From the NCBI RefSeq assembly GCF_000467105.1, contig NZ_BATI01000012.1:62001-126000 (forward strand): DNA of 64,000 bases. Reading direction: 5' to 3'. The notes below the pieces were generated by a model, which had not been told where the DNA came from, ran no database searches, and worked only from the letters and a program-made list of their open reading frames with translations. Below are positions 42,347 to 51,303 of the stretch, one piece after another; position 1 is the stretch's first letter, and each line of letters opens with the position of its first letter. The stretch is from Aquipseudomonas alcaligenes NBRC 14159 (lineage in GTDB: Bacteria; Pseudomonadota; Gammaproteobacteria; Pseudomonadales; Pseudomonadaceae). Made by a program: the position numbers and the translations under genes.

Positions 42347-43429
42347 TCACTCCTGAGTGATCACACCACGGCGCAGCTGGTCTTCCTCGATGGATTCGAA
42401 CAGCGCCTTGAAGTTGCCCTCGCCGAAGCCCTGGTTGCCCTTGCGCTGGATGATCTCGAAGAAGATCGGGCCGATCACCGTGTTGGTGAAAATCTGCAGC
42501 AGGATGCCGTCATCGCCCGGCGCGCCATCGATCAGGATGTTCAACTCGCGCAGCTGGTCGAGCGGCTCGCCGTGGCCGGCCACGCGGCTGTCGACCTTTG
42601 CATAATAGGTGTCCGGAGTGGTCATGAAGTCCACGCCGTTGGCACGCAGCTGGCGCACGGTGGCGTAGATGTCGTCGGTGCTCATGGCGATATGCTGGAT
42701 GCCCTCGCCGTGGTACTCGCGGATGAATTCCTCGATCTGCGACTTGTCGTCGGCCGACTCGTTGATCGGGATGCGGATCTTGCCGCAGGGCGCGGTCATG
42801 GCGCGGGAGAACAGGCCGGTGAGCTTGCCCTCGATGTCGAAGTAGCGAATCTCGCGGAAGTTGGCGATGCGCTCGTAGAAGCCGGACCAGACGTCCATCT
42901 GCCCGCGCTTGACGTTGTGGGTCAGGTGGTCGATCTGCTGCAGGCCGACGGCGTTGTCGCCCGGCTTGCGGCCCTCGATGTATTCGAAGTCGACGTCGTA
43001 GATGGTCTTGTCACCGTAGCGATCGACCAGATACAGCAGCGAGCCGCCGATGCCTTCGACGCAGGGAATGTTCAGCTCGCCGAAGTTGGCGTGGCTGCCG
43101 ACCAGGGTGGCGCCCTGCTGCTCGACATAGGCGGCTGCCTGGGCCGCGTTCTTCACTCGGAAGGCCATGGCGCAGGCGCTCGGCCCGTGCTTCTCGCCGA
43201 AGGCGCGGACATGGCCGGTGGGACTGCCGTTGAGGACGAAATTGATGTCGTTCTGCTGGAACAGCCAGACCTGCTTGGAGCGGTGCTTGGCCGTTTCGGT
43301 AAAGCCCATGGCCGTGAACAGCTGGCGCAGCTGCTCGATGCCTTCCGGCGTCGGCGCGGTGAATTCGACGAACTCGAAACCGTCGGTTCCGATGGGGTTG
43401 TGCTGATCGATCTTGGCCACGGCGTTCAT
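42347..43429 (-). CDS. hpd: 4-hydroxyphenylpyruvate dioxygenase
   Basis: 360 residues from the ATG at 43429, with GGGAGG upstream. Two VOC domains; the iron ligands are His168 (QIDHLTHNV), His246 (GIQHIAMSTDD) and Glu325 (FFEIIQRKG). It converts 4-hydroxyphenylpyruvate to homogentisate. First gene of hpd-hmgA-fahA-maiA, so it receives the product of PhhC made about 28 kb away. In P. aeruginosa hpd lies apart from hmgA-fahA-maiA; here they are one operon. Confidence 0.96.
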   Translation of the reverse strand: MNAVAKIDQHNPIGTDGFEFVEFTAPTPEGIEQLRQLFTAMGFTETAKHRSKQVWLFQQNDINFVLNGSPTGHVRAFGEKHGPSACAMAFRVKNAAQAAAYVEQQGATLVGSHANFGELNIPCVEGIGGSLLYLVDRYGDKTIYDVDFEYIEGRKPGDNAVGLQQIDHLTHNVKRGQMDVWSGFYERIANFREIRYFDIEGKLTGLFSRAMTAPCGKIRIPINESADDKSQIEEFIREYHGEGIQHIAMSTDDIYATVRQLRANGVDFMTTPDTYYAKVDSRVAGHGEPLDQLRELNILIDGAPGDDGILLQIFTNTVIGPIFFEIIQRKGNQGFGEGNFKALFESIEEDQLRRGVITQE

Positions 43430-43791
43430 CCGGCCTCCCTGAATTGTTGTTGTGGGGCAGTCGTCCGCCTGTTGGCGGCGCGTTTGGACTGCTGTCATCA
43501 CAACCCCTGGCCGGCACGCGAACAAGCCGAGGCGGAGGCCGCCGCCGCCACGCATCCCTGGCCTTACGGCAAGTTTTCCTTACAGCGCCAGGCACCCTCC
43601 CCCAACCCCGGCATTCGCGTAACGATTTCTTGCCAAAGTGGTTCAGGCAGCTGCCAGTGGGCTGCGACCCGGCGCCGCAGTGCACCTGCTTGCCATCTGA
43701 TACGGTTTTTCACGGGCAAGCTGAGTCTGTTACGCACGCCGCCCGACCGGCAGAGTGCGCGCAGCCTGATTAGCAGCCCGAGAGGCCCACC
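43430..43791. promoter_or_regulatory. Divergent control region of hpd and ccoG
   Basis: About 360 bp without a gene. It holds an inverted repeat at 43457-43492 (GCAGTC ... GACTGC, with inner CCGCC/GGCGG) next to hpd. Near ccoG is a GCTTGCC-N19-GGCAAGC inverted pair (about 43689-43721). No convincing TyrR/PhhR box and no perfect FNR/ANR site (TTGAT-N4-ATCAA) was found. Confidence 0.4.
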
Positions 43792-45207
43792 ATGAGCGAG
43801 CGCATACCGGCGCAGATCATCGACACCATCGACCCGCGCCAGCCGGTCCGCCTGACCCCGGCGCAGGCCGGCGGCCCGATCCACACCCGCAGCTTCAGCG
43901 GCCTGTACCGCAACCTGCGCCTGTATGGCGCGGGGCTGCTGATGCTGATCTTCTTCGGCACCGCCTGGCTGGACTGGGACGGTCGCCAGGCAGTGCTGTG
44001 GAACCTGGCCGAGCACCGCTACTACATCTTCGGCGCCACCTTCTGGCCGCAGGACTTCATCCTGCTCTCGGCGTTGCTGATCATCTGCGCCTTCGGCCTG
44101 TTCACCATCACCGTGTTCGCCGGCCGCGTCTGGTGCGGCTACAGCTGTCCGCAGAGCGTGTGGACCTGGCTGTTCATGTGGCTGGAAAAGCTCACCGAAG
44201 GCGAGCGCCACCAGCGCATCAAGCTCGACGCCGCGCCCTGGGGCCCGGCCAAGCTGCTGCGCCGCAGTGCCAAGCACCTGCTGTGGCTGGCGCTGAGCCT
44301 GCTCACGGCGCTGACCTTCGTCGGCTACTTCACGCCGATCCGCCCGCTGGCGCTGGAGCTGTTCACCTGGCAGCTCGACGGCGCCACGCTGTTCTGGGTG
44401 CTGTTCTTCACCAGCGCCACCTACCTCAACGCCGGCTGGCTGCGCGAGAAGGTCTGCGTGTACATGTGCCCCTACGCGCGCTTCCAGGGGGTGATGTTCG
44501 ACAAGGACACCCTGCTGGTTGCCTATGACGCCGCCCGCGGCGAGAAACGAGGCCCGCGCAGGAAGGACGCCGACCACAAGGCCGAAGGCCTCGGTGACTG
44601 CATCGACTGCACCATGTGCGTGCAGGTCTGCCCCACCGGCATCGACATCCGCGACGGCCTGCAGGTCGAATGCATCGGCTGCGCCGCCTGCATCGACGCC
44701 TGCGACAGCATCATGGACAAGCTGGGCTATGCCCGCGGCCTGATCCGCTATGGCTCCGAGCATGAGATGCAGGGCGGCCGCCGCCACCTGCTGCGGCCGC
44801 GCCTGCTGGGTTACGCGGCGGCCCTGCTGCTGATGATTGGCGCCTTCGCCTGGGCCCTGCAGGCGCGCTCGCTGGTGTCGCTGGACGTGGCCAAGGACCG
44901 CGGCATGTTCCGCGAGAACGCCGCCGGGCAGATCGAGAACGTCTACCGCCTCAAGCTGATCAACAAGACCCAGCAGCCGCAGCGTTACCACCTGGGCCTG
45001 GTGGCCGGCCAGCCGTTCCGCCTGAACGGGCCGAGCGACCTCAGCCTGGCCGCCGGCGAAATCCTCGAGGTGCCGGTCAGCGTGGTGCTGGAGCGCGAGC
45101 CGCTGGGCCGCAGCCCGGCGCCGGTGTCCTTCGAGGTGGTCAACCTGCGCGACGGCAGCGAACGCGTGGAGGCTGGCAGCACCTTTATCGCCCCCAGTGG
45201 GCGCTGA
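43792..45207 (+). CDS. ccoG: CcoG-type copper reductase / cytochrome oxidase accessory protein
   Basis: 471 residues. N-terminal transmembrane helices, cysteine pairs CGYSCPQ and CVYMCPYARFQ, then a polyferredoxin segment CIDCTMCVQVCP and CIGCAACIDACD, a further helix near 340-360 and a C-terminal periplasmic beta domain. CcoG/RdxA proteins reduce copper for assembly of cbb3 oxidase. No ccoNOPQ or ccoI genes are in the window, so this is probably a second, orphan copy. Its stop overlaps a possible start of the next gene. Confidence 0.9.
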   Translation: MSERIPAQIIDTIDPRQPVRLTPAQAGGPIHTRSFSGLYRNLRLYGAGLLMLIFFGTAWLDWDGRQAVLWNLAEHRYYIFGATFWPQDFILLSALLIICAFGLFTITVFAGRVWCGYSCPQSVWTWLFMWLEKLTEGERHQRIKLDAAPWGPAKLLRRSAKHLLWLALSLLTALTFVGYFTPIRPLALELFTWQLDGATLFWVLFFTSATYLNAGWLREKVCVYMCPYARFQGVMFDKDTLLVAYDAARGEKRGPRRKDADHKAEGLGDCIDCTMCVQVCPTGIDIRDGLQVECIGCAACIDACDSIMDKLGYARGLIRYGSEHEMQGGRRHLLRPRLLGYAAALLLMIGAFAWALQARSLVSLDVAKDRGMFRENAAGQIENVYRLKLINKTQQPQRYHLGLVAGQPFRLNGPSDLSLAAGEILEVPVSVVLEREPLGRSPAPVSFEVVNLRDGSERVEAGSTFIAPSGR

Positions 45208-45233
45208 TGGCCGGCCAGCCACCCCTGCCCTTA

Positions 45234-45260
45234 GACTGTGGCCCGGAATGGACCGCAGTC
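45234..45260. promoter_or_regulatory. Inverted repeat just before the MocR-type regulator start
   Basis: GACTGTG (45234-45240) and CGCAGTC (45254-45260), one mismatch, 13-base spacer, immediately before the ATG at 45270. A plausible autoregulatory operator. Confidence 0.35.
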
Positions 45261-45269
45261 AGGGGCGAG

Positions 45270-46679
45270 ATGAAACGCTACGAACAGTTGGCCGAACAGA
45301 TCGCCGAGCTGATCCGCAGCGGCGTGCTCGCCCCCGGCGAGCGCGTGCCCTCGGTGCGCCAGGCGCGGCGCAGCTACGGCGTCAGCCCCTCGACCATCTT
45401 CCAGGCCTACTACCTGCTGGAAGATCGCGGCCTGATCCAGGCCCGCGCGCGCTCCGGCTACTTCGTTCGCGAACTGGCGCGCCAGCCGCTGGCCGAGCCC
45501 GGCAGCAGCGCACCGACCGCCACCAGCACCGAGGTGGACGTCAGCGAGCTGGTGTTCTCCGTGCTCGGCTCGCTCAAGGACCCGGCCACCGTGCCTTTCG
45601 GCTCGGCCTTCCCCAGCCCCGAGCTGTTCCCCCTGCCGCGCCTGGCGCGCTCGATGGCCCACGCCCTGCGCGACATGCCCGGCCATGCGGTGATCGCCGA
45701 CATGACCGCCGGCAATCCCGACCTGCGCCGGCAGATCGGCCTGCGCTACCGGGTTGCCGGCGTAAGCCTGGCGCTGGAAGAGCTGGTGATCACCAACGGC
45801 GCCATGGAGGCGCTCAACCTGTGCCTGCAGACGGTGACCCAGCCAGGCGACCTGGTGGCCATCGAGTCGCCGGCCTTCTACGCCACCCTGCAAGTACTCG
45901 AGCGGCTCAAGCTCAAGGCGGTGGAGATCCCCGTACACCCGCGCGAAGGCATCGACCTCGGCGTGCTCGCCGAGCGCCTGGCCAACCTGCCGATCAAGGC
46001 CTGCTGGTTCATGAGCAGCCTGCAGAACCCCATGGGCGCCACGCTCGGCGAGGCACAGAAGGCCGAGCTGTACGCCCTGCTCAAGCGCCACCAGGTGCCG
46101 CTGATCGAGGACGACGTGTACGCCGAGCTGCACTACGGCGCCCAGCCGCCGCGGCCGCTGAAGAGCTTCGACGACGCCGGCCTGGTGATGCACTGCGGCT
46201 CCTTCTCCAAGAGCCTGGCGCCGGGCTACCGGGTCGGCTGGGTAGCCGGCGGGCGCTATGCCGAGCAGATCGCCCGGCTCAAGCTGATGACCACCATCTC
46301 GCCCTCGGTGCCGGCCCAGGCGGCCATCGCCGACTACCTGCAGCACGGCGGCTACGACCGCCACCTGCGCAAGCTGCGCATTGCCCTGGAGACCCAGCAG
46401 GCGGCCATGCTCGCCTCCGCGGCGCGGCATTTCCCGGCCGAGACGCGAGTCAGTCGCCCGGCCGGCGGCTACTTCCTGTGGTTCGAATTCCCCGAGCGGG
46501 TCGACTCGCTGCAGCTGTTCCAGCTCGCCCTGGCCCAGGGCATCAGCCTGGCGCCGGGGCCGATCTTCTCCGCCACCCGCGGCTTCCGCCATTGCGCGCG
46601 GCTCAACCACGGCCACCCCTGGGATGCACAGAGCGAACAGGCGATGGCGGCGCTCGGGCGCATCCTCGCCACGCTCTAG
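45270..46679 (+). CDS. MocR-type regulator (GntR HTH plus aminotransferase-like domain)
   Basis: 469 residues from the ATG at 45270, which has AGGGG upstream and gives the usual MKRYEQLAEQIAELI start. An in-frame ATG at 45207 that overlaps the ccoG stop is the alternative. Winged GntR HTH (1-70, VPSVRQARRSYGVSPSTIFQAYYLLEDRG in pieces), then a fold-type I PLP domain with the lysine in SFSKSLAPG. PLP-dependent transcription factor; effector and target unknown, perhaps a neighbouring gene. Confidence 0.88.
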   Translation: MKRYEQLAEQIAELIRSGVLAPGERVPSVRQARRSYGVSPSTIFQAYYLLEDRGLIQARARSGYFVRELARQPLAEPGSSAPTATSTEVDVSELVFSVLGSLKDPATVPFGSAFPSPELFPLPRLARSMAHALRDMPGHAVIADMTAGNPDLRRQIGLRYRVAGVSLALEELVITNGAMEALNLCLQTVTQPGDLVAIESPAFYATLQVLERLKLKAVEIPVHPREGIDLGVLAERLANLPIKACWFMSSLQNPMGATLGEAQKAELYALLKRHQVPLIEDDVYAELHYGAQPPRPLKSFDDAGLVMHCGSFSKSLAPGYRVGWVAGGRYAEQIARLKLMTTISPSVPAQAAIADYLQHGGYDRHLRKLRIALETQQAAMLASAARHFPAETRVSRPAGGYFLWFEFPERVDSLQLFQLALAQGISLAPGPIFSATRGFRHCARLNHGHPWDAQSEQAMAALGRILATL

Positions 46680-46755
46680 ACGCTATGCTGCGGCTAGGCA
46701 GTGCCGCGAGCATGGGCGACACTGACGCAGAGCCTCTACCACAAGGACCGGCAGC

Positions 46756-47376
46756 ATGAGTGACGACAATGCCCCTGGCAGCGAACCCCAGGACGATGGC
46801 GAGCAGGGCCTGATGCAGCTGGGCAAGGCCGGCAAGGTCAACCGCCTGCTGCTCTTCGGCCTGGCCGGCATGCTGCTGCTCAACCTGATCGCCTGGGTAC
46901 TGGTCTTCGTCCTCGGCGGCTCCTCCGAGCCGGACGAGGAAGCCCTGGCGGCCCTGGCCAGTAAGGCCAGTGTCGATGCGCTGCAGAAAGAGGTCGCCGC
47001 CCTGCAGTTGCAGATCGCGCCGCTGCAACAGCAGATCAAGGACCAGCAGCGGCTCATCGGCATGCTCTCGCAGCAGCCCCAGAAACCGGCCCAGCAGCCG
47101 GCCGCCGAAGGCGCTGGCGACGGTACGGCAATGGCCGAACTGCAGGAGCGCAACAAGGAGAACGTGCGCATGCTGGCCCTGACCCTGATCGGCCAGGAGC
47201 GCAACTACCAGCAGAGCCTCGAGGCGCTGAAGGCCGGCATGCGCGAACTGGCCGGCATGACGGCCGGCTCGCGCAGCTGGCTGGAGTTCTACGAGGACTC
47301 GCTGGCCAAGCCGATGGCCGACAGCCAGGCGCGGGTCAAGGCGCTGGAGAAGTGGTCGGCGCAGCAGAGCCAGTGA
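46756..47376 (+). CDS. Membrane-anchored coiled-coil protein, function unknown
   Basis: 206 residues. Acidic N-terminus, one transmembrane helix at about 30-53 (LLLFGLAGMLLLNLIAWVLV), then a heptad-rich region (about 65-105) and a Pro/Gln/Ala linker. The second helical half (about 125-200) includes SRSWLEFYEDSLAKPM. Probably inner-membrane with a periplasmic coiled coil. I recognise no family function; the layout recalls cell-division or secretion scaffolds but without specific support. Confidence 0.75.
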   Translation: MSDDNAPGSEPQDDGEQGLMQLGKAGKVNRLLLFGLAGMLLLNLIAWVLVFVLGGSSEPDEEALAALASKASVDALQKEVAALQLQIAPLQQQIKDQQRLIGMLSQQPQKPAQQPAAEGAGDGTAMAELQERNKENVRMLALTLIGQERNYQQSLEALKAGMRELAGMTAGSRSWLEFYEDSLAKPMADSQARVKALEKWSAQQSQ

Positions 47377-47378
47377 CG

Positions 47379-47400
47379 CCGGCCGCCCCGGGGCGGCCGG
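47379..47400. terminator. Perfect 22-bp GC palindrome between convergent genes
   Basis: CCGGCCGCCCC followed directly by its reverse complement GGGGCGGCCGG. It starts three bases after one stop codon and ends 14 bases before the stop of the convergent ABC gene. No T-run, so it may act as a bidirectional transcript-end hairpin or a rho-dependent stop. Confidence 0.5.
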
Positions 47401-47413
47401 TCAGCGCCCCCAG

Positions 47414-49192
47414 CTAGTGCTGCAGGTGCCCGTAGAGCTTGGCGTACAGCCCGCCCTCGGCGATCAGTTGCTGGTGATCACCATCCTCGGCGATGCTGCC
47501 GCCGTCGAACACCAGCACGCGGTCGGCCTGCTTCACCGCCGACAGGCGATGGGCCACGATCAGCGTGGTACGACCGCTGAGAAAGCGCCCGAGCGCCTCG
47601 TGCAGGGCATACTCGGTGGCGGCATCCAGAGCCGAGGTGGCTTCGTCGAGAATCACCACCTTGGGCTCGGCCAGCACCGTGCGGGCGATGGCCAGGCGCT
47701 GGCGCTGGCCACCGGACAGACGCACGCCGGAACGCCCGACCACGCTGTCCAGGCCGTCCGGCAAGGCGCGGATGGTGGCGGACAGCTGGGCGATCTCCAG
47801 TGCCTGCCAGCAGGCTTCGTCGCTGCGCTCACGGCCCATGCACAGGTTGGCGCGCACCGTGTCGTTGAACAGCGCCGGGTGCTGCAGCACCACCGCCACA
47901 TGCTCGCGCACCCGCTCCAGGCCGATTTCCTCCAGGCTCGCCCCGCCGAAGCGGATGGTCCCGGCCTGGGCCGTGTAAAGGCCCAGCAGCAGCTGCACCA
48001 GGGTGCTCTTGCCGCCGCCACTGGCGCCGACCAGGGCGACCTTTTCGCCGGGCGCGATGGACAGGTCGAGGTCGTGCAGCACCGGCTCGTCGCGGTAGGC
48101 GAAGCGCAACCCGCGCACCTCGATACCGACGGTATCGCGGCCCTTGAACGGGTCGCTGCGGCCTTCGTGCTGCGGCTCGTCGGCACGCGCCAGCAGCTCG
48201 TTGATCCGCGCCAGCGCGCCACCGGCGGCGTAGTAGGCGTACTGCACGCCGAGCAGTTGCTCGACCGGGCCGATCATGTACCAGAGGTAGCTGAACACGG
48301 CGAGCATCTGGCCGATCGACAGGTCGGAGAACAGCACAGTGAGCATGGCCGCGGCGCGGAAGATGTCGATGCCGAACTGGAACAGCAGGCCGCTGGTGCG
48401 CCCCGCCGCGTCGCTCTTCCACTGCGAGGCCACCGCGTAGTCGCGTACTTCCTTCGCTCTGAGGCCGAGGCGGCCGAGGAAGTAGCCCTGACGGTTGCCG
48501 GCGCGCACCTCCTGGATCGCTTCCAGGGTCTCGGTCAGCGCCTGGGTGAAGCGCGAGGTGCTGTCGTTCTCCAGCTTCTTCAGGTGCTTGACCTGCTTGC
48601 CCAGCTGCACCGTGGCAAAGATCACCAGCGGGTTGAACAGCAGGATCAGCAGCGCCAGCTGCCAGTGCATCCAGATCAGCACGGCGGCGGTGCCGGTCAG
48701 GGTCAGCAGGGCCACCAGCACCTTGCTCAGGGTCTCGCCGATGAACTTGTCGAGGGTGTCCAGATCGGTGACTAGGTGGGCGCTGACGGTGCCGCCACCG
48801 AGGTTCTCGTACTCGCTCAGGGCGATGCGCTTGAGCCGCTCGATCAGGCGCACGCGCAGGCGATAGATGACGTCCTTGGACAGGCGGGCGAACAGGCGCG
48901 CCTGCAGCACGTTGCTGACCAGCGCGCCGAGACGCAGCGCCAGGGTCAGCACCAGCATCAGGCCGATGTAGCCGGCCGCACTCTGCCAGTCGGCGGGCAG
49001 GAAACGGTCCATCACCCGCAGCGCCGCATCGCCCTGCTTGAGCAATACCTCGTCCACCAGCAGCGGCAGCAACAGCGGAATCGGCACACTGCACAGGGTG
49101 GCGAGCACGGCGATCAGGTTGGCCAGGATCAGGCCCTTGCGATGGCGCAGTGCCAGGCGGCGGATTTCCGCCCAGGTCAACCGATCAGGCAT
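47414..49192 (-). CDS. ABC exporter, fused permease-ATPase
   Basis: 592 residues, a half-transporter. Six-helix ABC_membrane domain (about 15-310), then the ATPase with Walker A GASGGGKST, signature LSGGQRQR and Walker B VVILDEATSALD. It resembles MsbA/MdlB-like multidrug or lipid exporters and should act as a homodimer. Its start overlaps the stop of the DsbA-like gene by eight bases. Substrate unknown. Confidence 0.92.
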   Translation of the reverse strand: MPDRLTWAEIRRLALRHRKGLILANLIAVLATLCSVPIPLLLPLLVDEVLLKQGDAALRVMDRFLPADWQSAAGYIGLMLVLTLALRLGALVSNVLQARLFARLSKDVIYRLRVRLIERLKRIALSEYENLGGGTVSAHLVTDLDTLDKFIGETLSKVLVALLTLTGTAAVLIWMHWQLALLILLFNPLVIFATVQLGKQVKHLKKLENDSTSRFTQALTETLEAIQEVRAGNRQGYFLGRLGLRAKEVRDYAVASQWKSDAAGRTSGLLFQFGIDIFRAAAMLTVLFSDLSIGQMLAVFSYLWYMIGPVEQLLGVQYAYYAAGGALARINELLARADEPQHEGRSDPFKGRDTVGIEVRGLRFAYRDEPVLHDLDLSIAPGEKVALVGASGGGKSTLVQLLLGLYTAQAGTIRFGGASLEEIGLERVREHVAVVLQHPALFNDTVRANLCMGRERSDEACWQALEIAQLSATIRALPDGLDSVVGRSGVRLSGGQRQRLAIARTVLAEPKVVILDEATSALDAATEYALHEALGRFLSGRTTLIVAHRLSAVKQADRVLVFDGGSIAEDGDHQQLIAEGGLYAKLYGHLQH

Positions 49193-49820
49193 GCGCGGCC
49201 TGCTCCAGCCAGCGGCCGAGCAGCGGCGCCAGCGTCTGCAGCGGCTGGTAGCCGTTGGTCAGCAGGGCCAGCTGGCCGCGGCGCTCGGCCAGCAGGGTGG
49301 GGAAACCGGCGATGCCGAGGTCCTGCACCCAGTTGAAATCGACCTCGGTGGCGGCCTGCATGGCCTGGCTGTCGAAGGCGGCGACGAACTCGATACGCGG
49401 AATGCCGGCACGCTCGGCCAGCTCCACCAGCACCTTGGCGTGGGTCACGTCGCGGCCCTCGGTGTAGAAGGCCTGCTGGATCAGCTGCAGCAGGGGCCAG
49501 ACGCTCTGCTCGTCCAGCTGGCGCGCCGTGACCAGCGCCCGGCATGCCGGCTCGGTGTCATAGACGAAGCCTTCCGGCAGGGCGTCCTGGAAGTTGAACA
49601 GCTGGCCGGTGCTGGCGTTGACCGCCTGCCAGTGCGAGAGGATGCGCACCCGCACCGATGGCTCCATGGCCGCACGCTCGCGGCGCAGGCCACCGACCAC
49701 CAGCTGCAGCGGCACGCCGGCGGCAGCTGCCTGCTCGGCCAGGGCCTGCACCACCGGGGCAAAGCCCCAGCACCAGGAACACATGGGGTCCATCACGTAG
49801 AGCAGGCGGTCTGGGCGCAA
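49185..49820 (-). CDS. DsbA-family (FrnE-like) thioredoxin-fold protein
   Basis: 211 residues if started at the TTG at 49820, which has GAGGAG seven bases upstream. The only in-frame upstream extension would run through a repeat element, and the next ATG (residue 10) has no ribosome site. The active motif is CSWC (Cys14, Cys17) in MDPMCSWCWGFAP, followed by a helical insertion and the cis-proline segment GIAGFPTLL. No signal peptide, so a cytoplasmic disulfide oxidoreductase or isomerase is likely. Overlaps the exporter gene downstream. Confidence 0.85.
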   Translation of the reverse strand: MRPDRLLYVMDPMCSWCWGFAPVVQALAEQAAAAGVPLQLVVGGLRRERAAMEPSVRVRILSHWQAVNASTGQLFNFQDALPEGFVYDTEPACRALVTARQLDEQSVWPLLQLIQQAFYTEGRDVTHAKVLVELAERAGIPRIEFVAAFDSQAMQAATEVDFNWVQDLGIAGFPTLLAERRGQLALLTNGYQPLQTLAPLLGRWLEQAAHA

Positions 49821-49840
49821 GCTGGGCTCCTCGAAATTCC

Positions 49841-49918
49841 GTAGGGTGGATAACGGCGCAGCCTTATCCACCGGGGTGACGGCTGGTGGAAAAGACCTGC
49901 GGTCGTTTTCCACCCTAC
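49841..49918. repeat. REP doublet with 15-bp inverted ends
   Basis: Ends GTAGGGTGGATAACG and CGTTTTCCACCCTAC are inverted with one mismatch. Each half forms its own hairpin (GTGGATAA..TTATCCAC and GTGGAAAA..TTTTCCAC). It fills the gap between trhO and the DsbA-like gene, four bases after the trhO stop. GTAGGGTGGATAA-type repeats are common in pseudomonads. Confidence 0.85.
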
Positions 49919-49921
49919 TCC

Positions 49922-50860
49922 TCATTGCTCCTGCAGGGCCTTGTAATTGAAGCCGATGGGGTGCGGCAGGTTGCGCTGCTGGGCGATCTCGATCTGCTTC
50001 TGCCGCTCGCGGGCGGCCTGGCGGGTCTTCTCCGGCAGCGAGTCCCAGCAATGCGGGCAGCTGATGCCTGGCGAGTAGTGCGCGCTCTGCCGATCCTCGG
50101 CGGAGATCGGGTTGCGGCAGGCGTGGCACTGGTCGTAGTCGCCCTCGCTGAGATCGTGGCGCACGGTCACGCGGTTGTCGAAGACGAAGCAGTCGCCCTG
50201 CCACTTGCTTTCATCCTGCGGCACCTCTTCCAGGTACTTGAGGATGCCGCCCTTGAGGTGGAAGACCTCCTCGAAGCCCTCGCCGAGCATGTAGCTGGAG
50301 GCCTTTTCGCAACGGATGCCGCCGGTGCAGAACATGGCGACCTTCTTGTGCCTGGCCGGGTCGTAATGGGCCTTGATGTACTCGGGGAACTCGCGGAACG
50401 ACTTGGTCTTGGGATCGACGGCGCCCTCGAAGGTGCCGATGGCCACTTCGTAGTCGTTGCGGGTGTCGATCAGCAGCACCTCGGGGTCGGCGATCAGGGC
50501 GTTCCAGTCCTTGGGCTCGACGTACGTGCCGACGCGCTGGTTGGGGTCCACGCCCGGCACGCCGAGGGTGACGATTTCCTTCTTCAGCTTGACCTTGGTG
50601 CGGTAGAAGGGCTGCTCGTCACAGTAGGACTCCTTGTGGTCGACATCGGCCAGGCGCGCGTCGCGCTTGAGCCAGGCCAGCAGGCCGTCGATGCCCTCGC
50701 GCGTGGCGGAAACGGTGCCGTTGATGCCTTCCTCGGCGAGCAGCAGGGTGCCCTTCACGCCGCATTCGAGCATGGTGTTGAGCAGGGGCTCGCGCAGCGC
50801 TTCGTAATCCGGCAGGGACACGAACTTGTACAGCGCCGCGACAACAATCTTCGCAGTCAT
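49922..50860 (-). CDS. trhO: tRNA uridine(34) hydroxylase (rhodanese-related)
   Basis: 312 residues from the ATG at 50860 with GGAG upstream. N-terminal acylphosphatase-like UPF0176 domain (1-95), rhodanese domain with Cys178 in [10 protein letters not shown], and a C-terminal cysteine pair set (CHAC, CPHC) that may bind zinc. TrhO/YceA hydroxylates uridine 34 of some tRNAs to ho5U using oxygen. Length and motifs are typical. Confidence 0.94.
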   Translation of the reverse strand: MTAKIVVAALYKFVSLPDYEALREPLLNTMLECGVKGTLLLAEEGINGTVSATREGIDGLLAWLKRDARLADVDHKESYCDEQPFYRTKVKLKKEIVTLGVPGVDPNQRVGTYVEPKDWNALIADPEVLLIDTRNDYEVAIGTFEGAVDPKTKSFREFPEYIKAHYDPARHKKVAMFCTGGIRCEKASSYMLGEGFEEVFHLKGGILKYLEEVPQDESKWQGDCFVFDNRVTVRHDLSEGDYDQCHACRNPISAEDRQSAHYSPGISCPHCWDSLPEKTRQAARERQKQIEIAQQRNLPHPIGFNYKALQEQ

Positions 50861-50907
50861 GCAATCTTCTCCAGTGGTCACCCTCGCAAAGGGCGGACCG
50901 GGGTTCC

Positions 50908-50935
50908 AAATGAAAGCGCCGGCTTGAGCCGGCGC
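50908..50935 (-). terminator. Rho-independent terminator of the bolA-type gene
   Basis: Stem GCGCCGGC (50916-50923) / GCCGGCGC (50928-50935), loop TTGA, followed on the minus strand by TTTCATTT. It lies 50 bp past the BolA-family gene stop and upstream of trhO. Confidence 0.8.
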
Positions 50936-50984
50936 GGGGTGCGATTCTAACGCAGCGGCGCGGCCTGGGGCACGCGCTGCGGGA

Positions 50985-51290
50985 TTAGTGGTCGTGCTTG
51001 CTGCCACCACGGCAGGTTGGCGAATCCGGTGCGGCGCCCTGCGCGGCCCACTCCTCGGGGGTATAGGTGTGCAGCGCCAGGGCATGGAACTGCTGCATCA
51101 GCTCGCCCAGGGTGGCGTAGACCTTCTGGTGGCGCTTGACCGCATTCAGGCCGGCAAAGGCCGGGCTGACGATCACCGCCTTGTAGTGGGTTTCCTGGCC
51201 ACGGCTGTGCATGTGGCTCTCGTCCTGCACATCGAGGTGCTCGCTGTGCAGCGGCTGCAGGGCGGCGATGATCTGGTCGCGCATGCTCAT
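50985..51290 (-). CDS. BolA-family protein
   Basis: 101 residues. Class II KH-like BolA fold with [24 protein letters not shown] in pieces and a conserved histidine in RHQ; the C-terminus is histidine-rich (SKHDH). BolA proteins partner monothiol glutaredoxins in iron-sulfur trafficking and affect morphology and stress. It starts 13 bp after the DUF2059 gene, so the two may be co-transcribed. Confidence 0.9.
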   Translation of the reverse strand: MSMRDQIIAALQPLHSEHLDVQDESHMHSRGQETHYKAVIVSPAFAGLNAVKRHQKVYATLGELMQQFHALALHTYTPEEWAAQGAAPDSPTCRGGSKHDH

Positions 51291-51303
51291 GTCCGGTTCC
51301 TCG

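Noticed and set aside
43560-43605. Possible PhhR half-sites (TGTAAG, CGTAAG on the minus strand) upstream of hpd
   Set aside because: They are in direct rather than inverted orientation, and the spacing does not match TGTAAA-N6-TTTACA.
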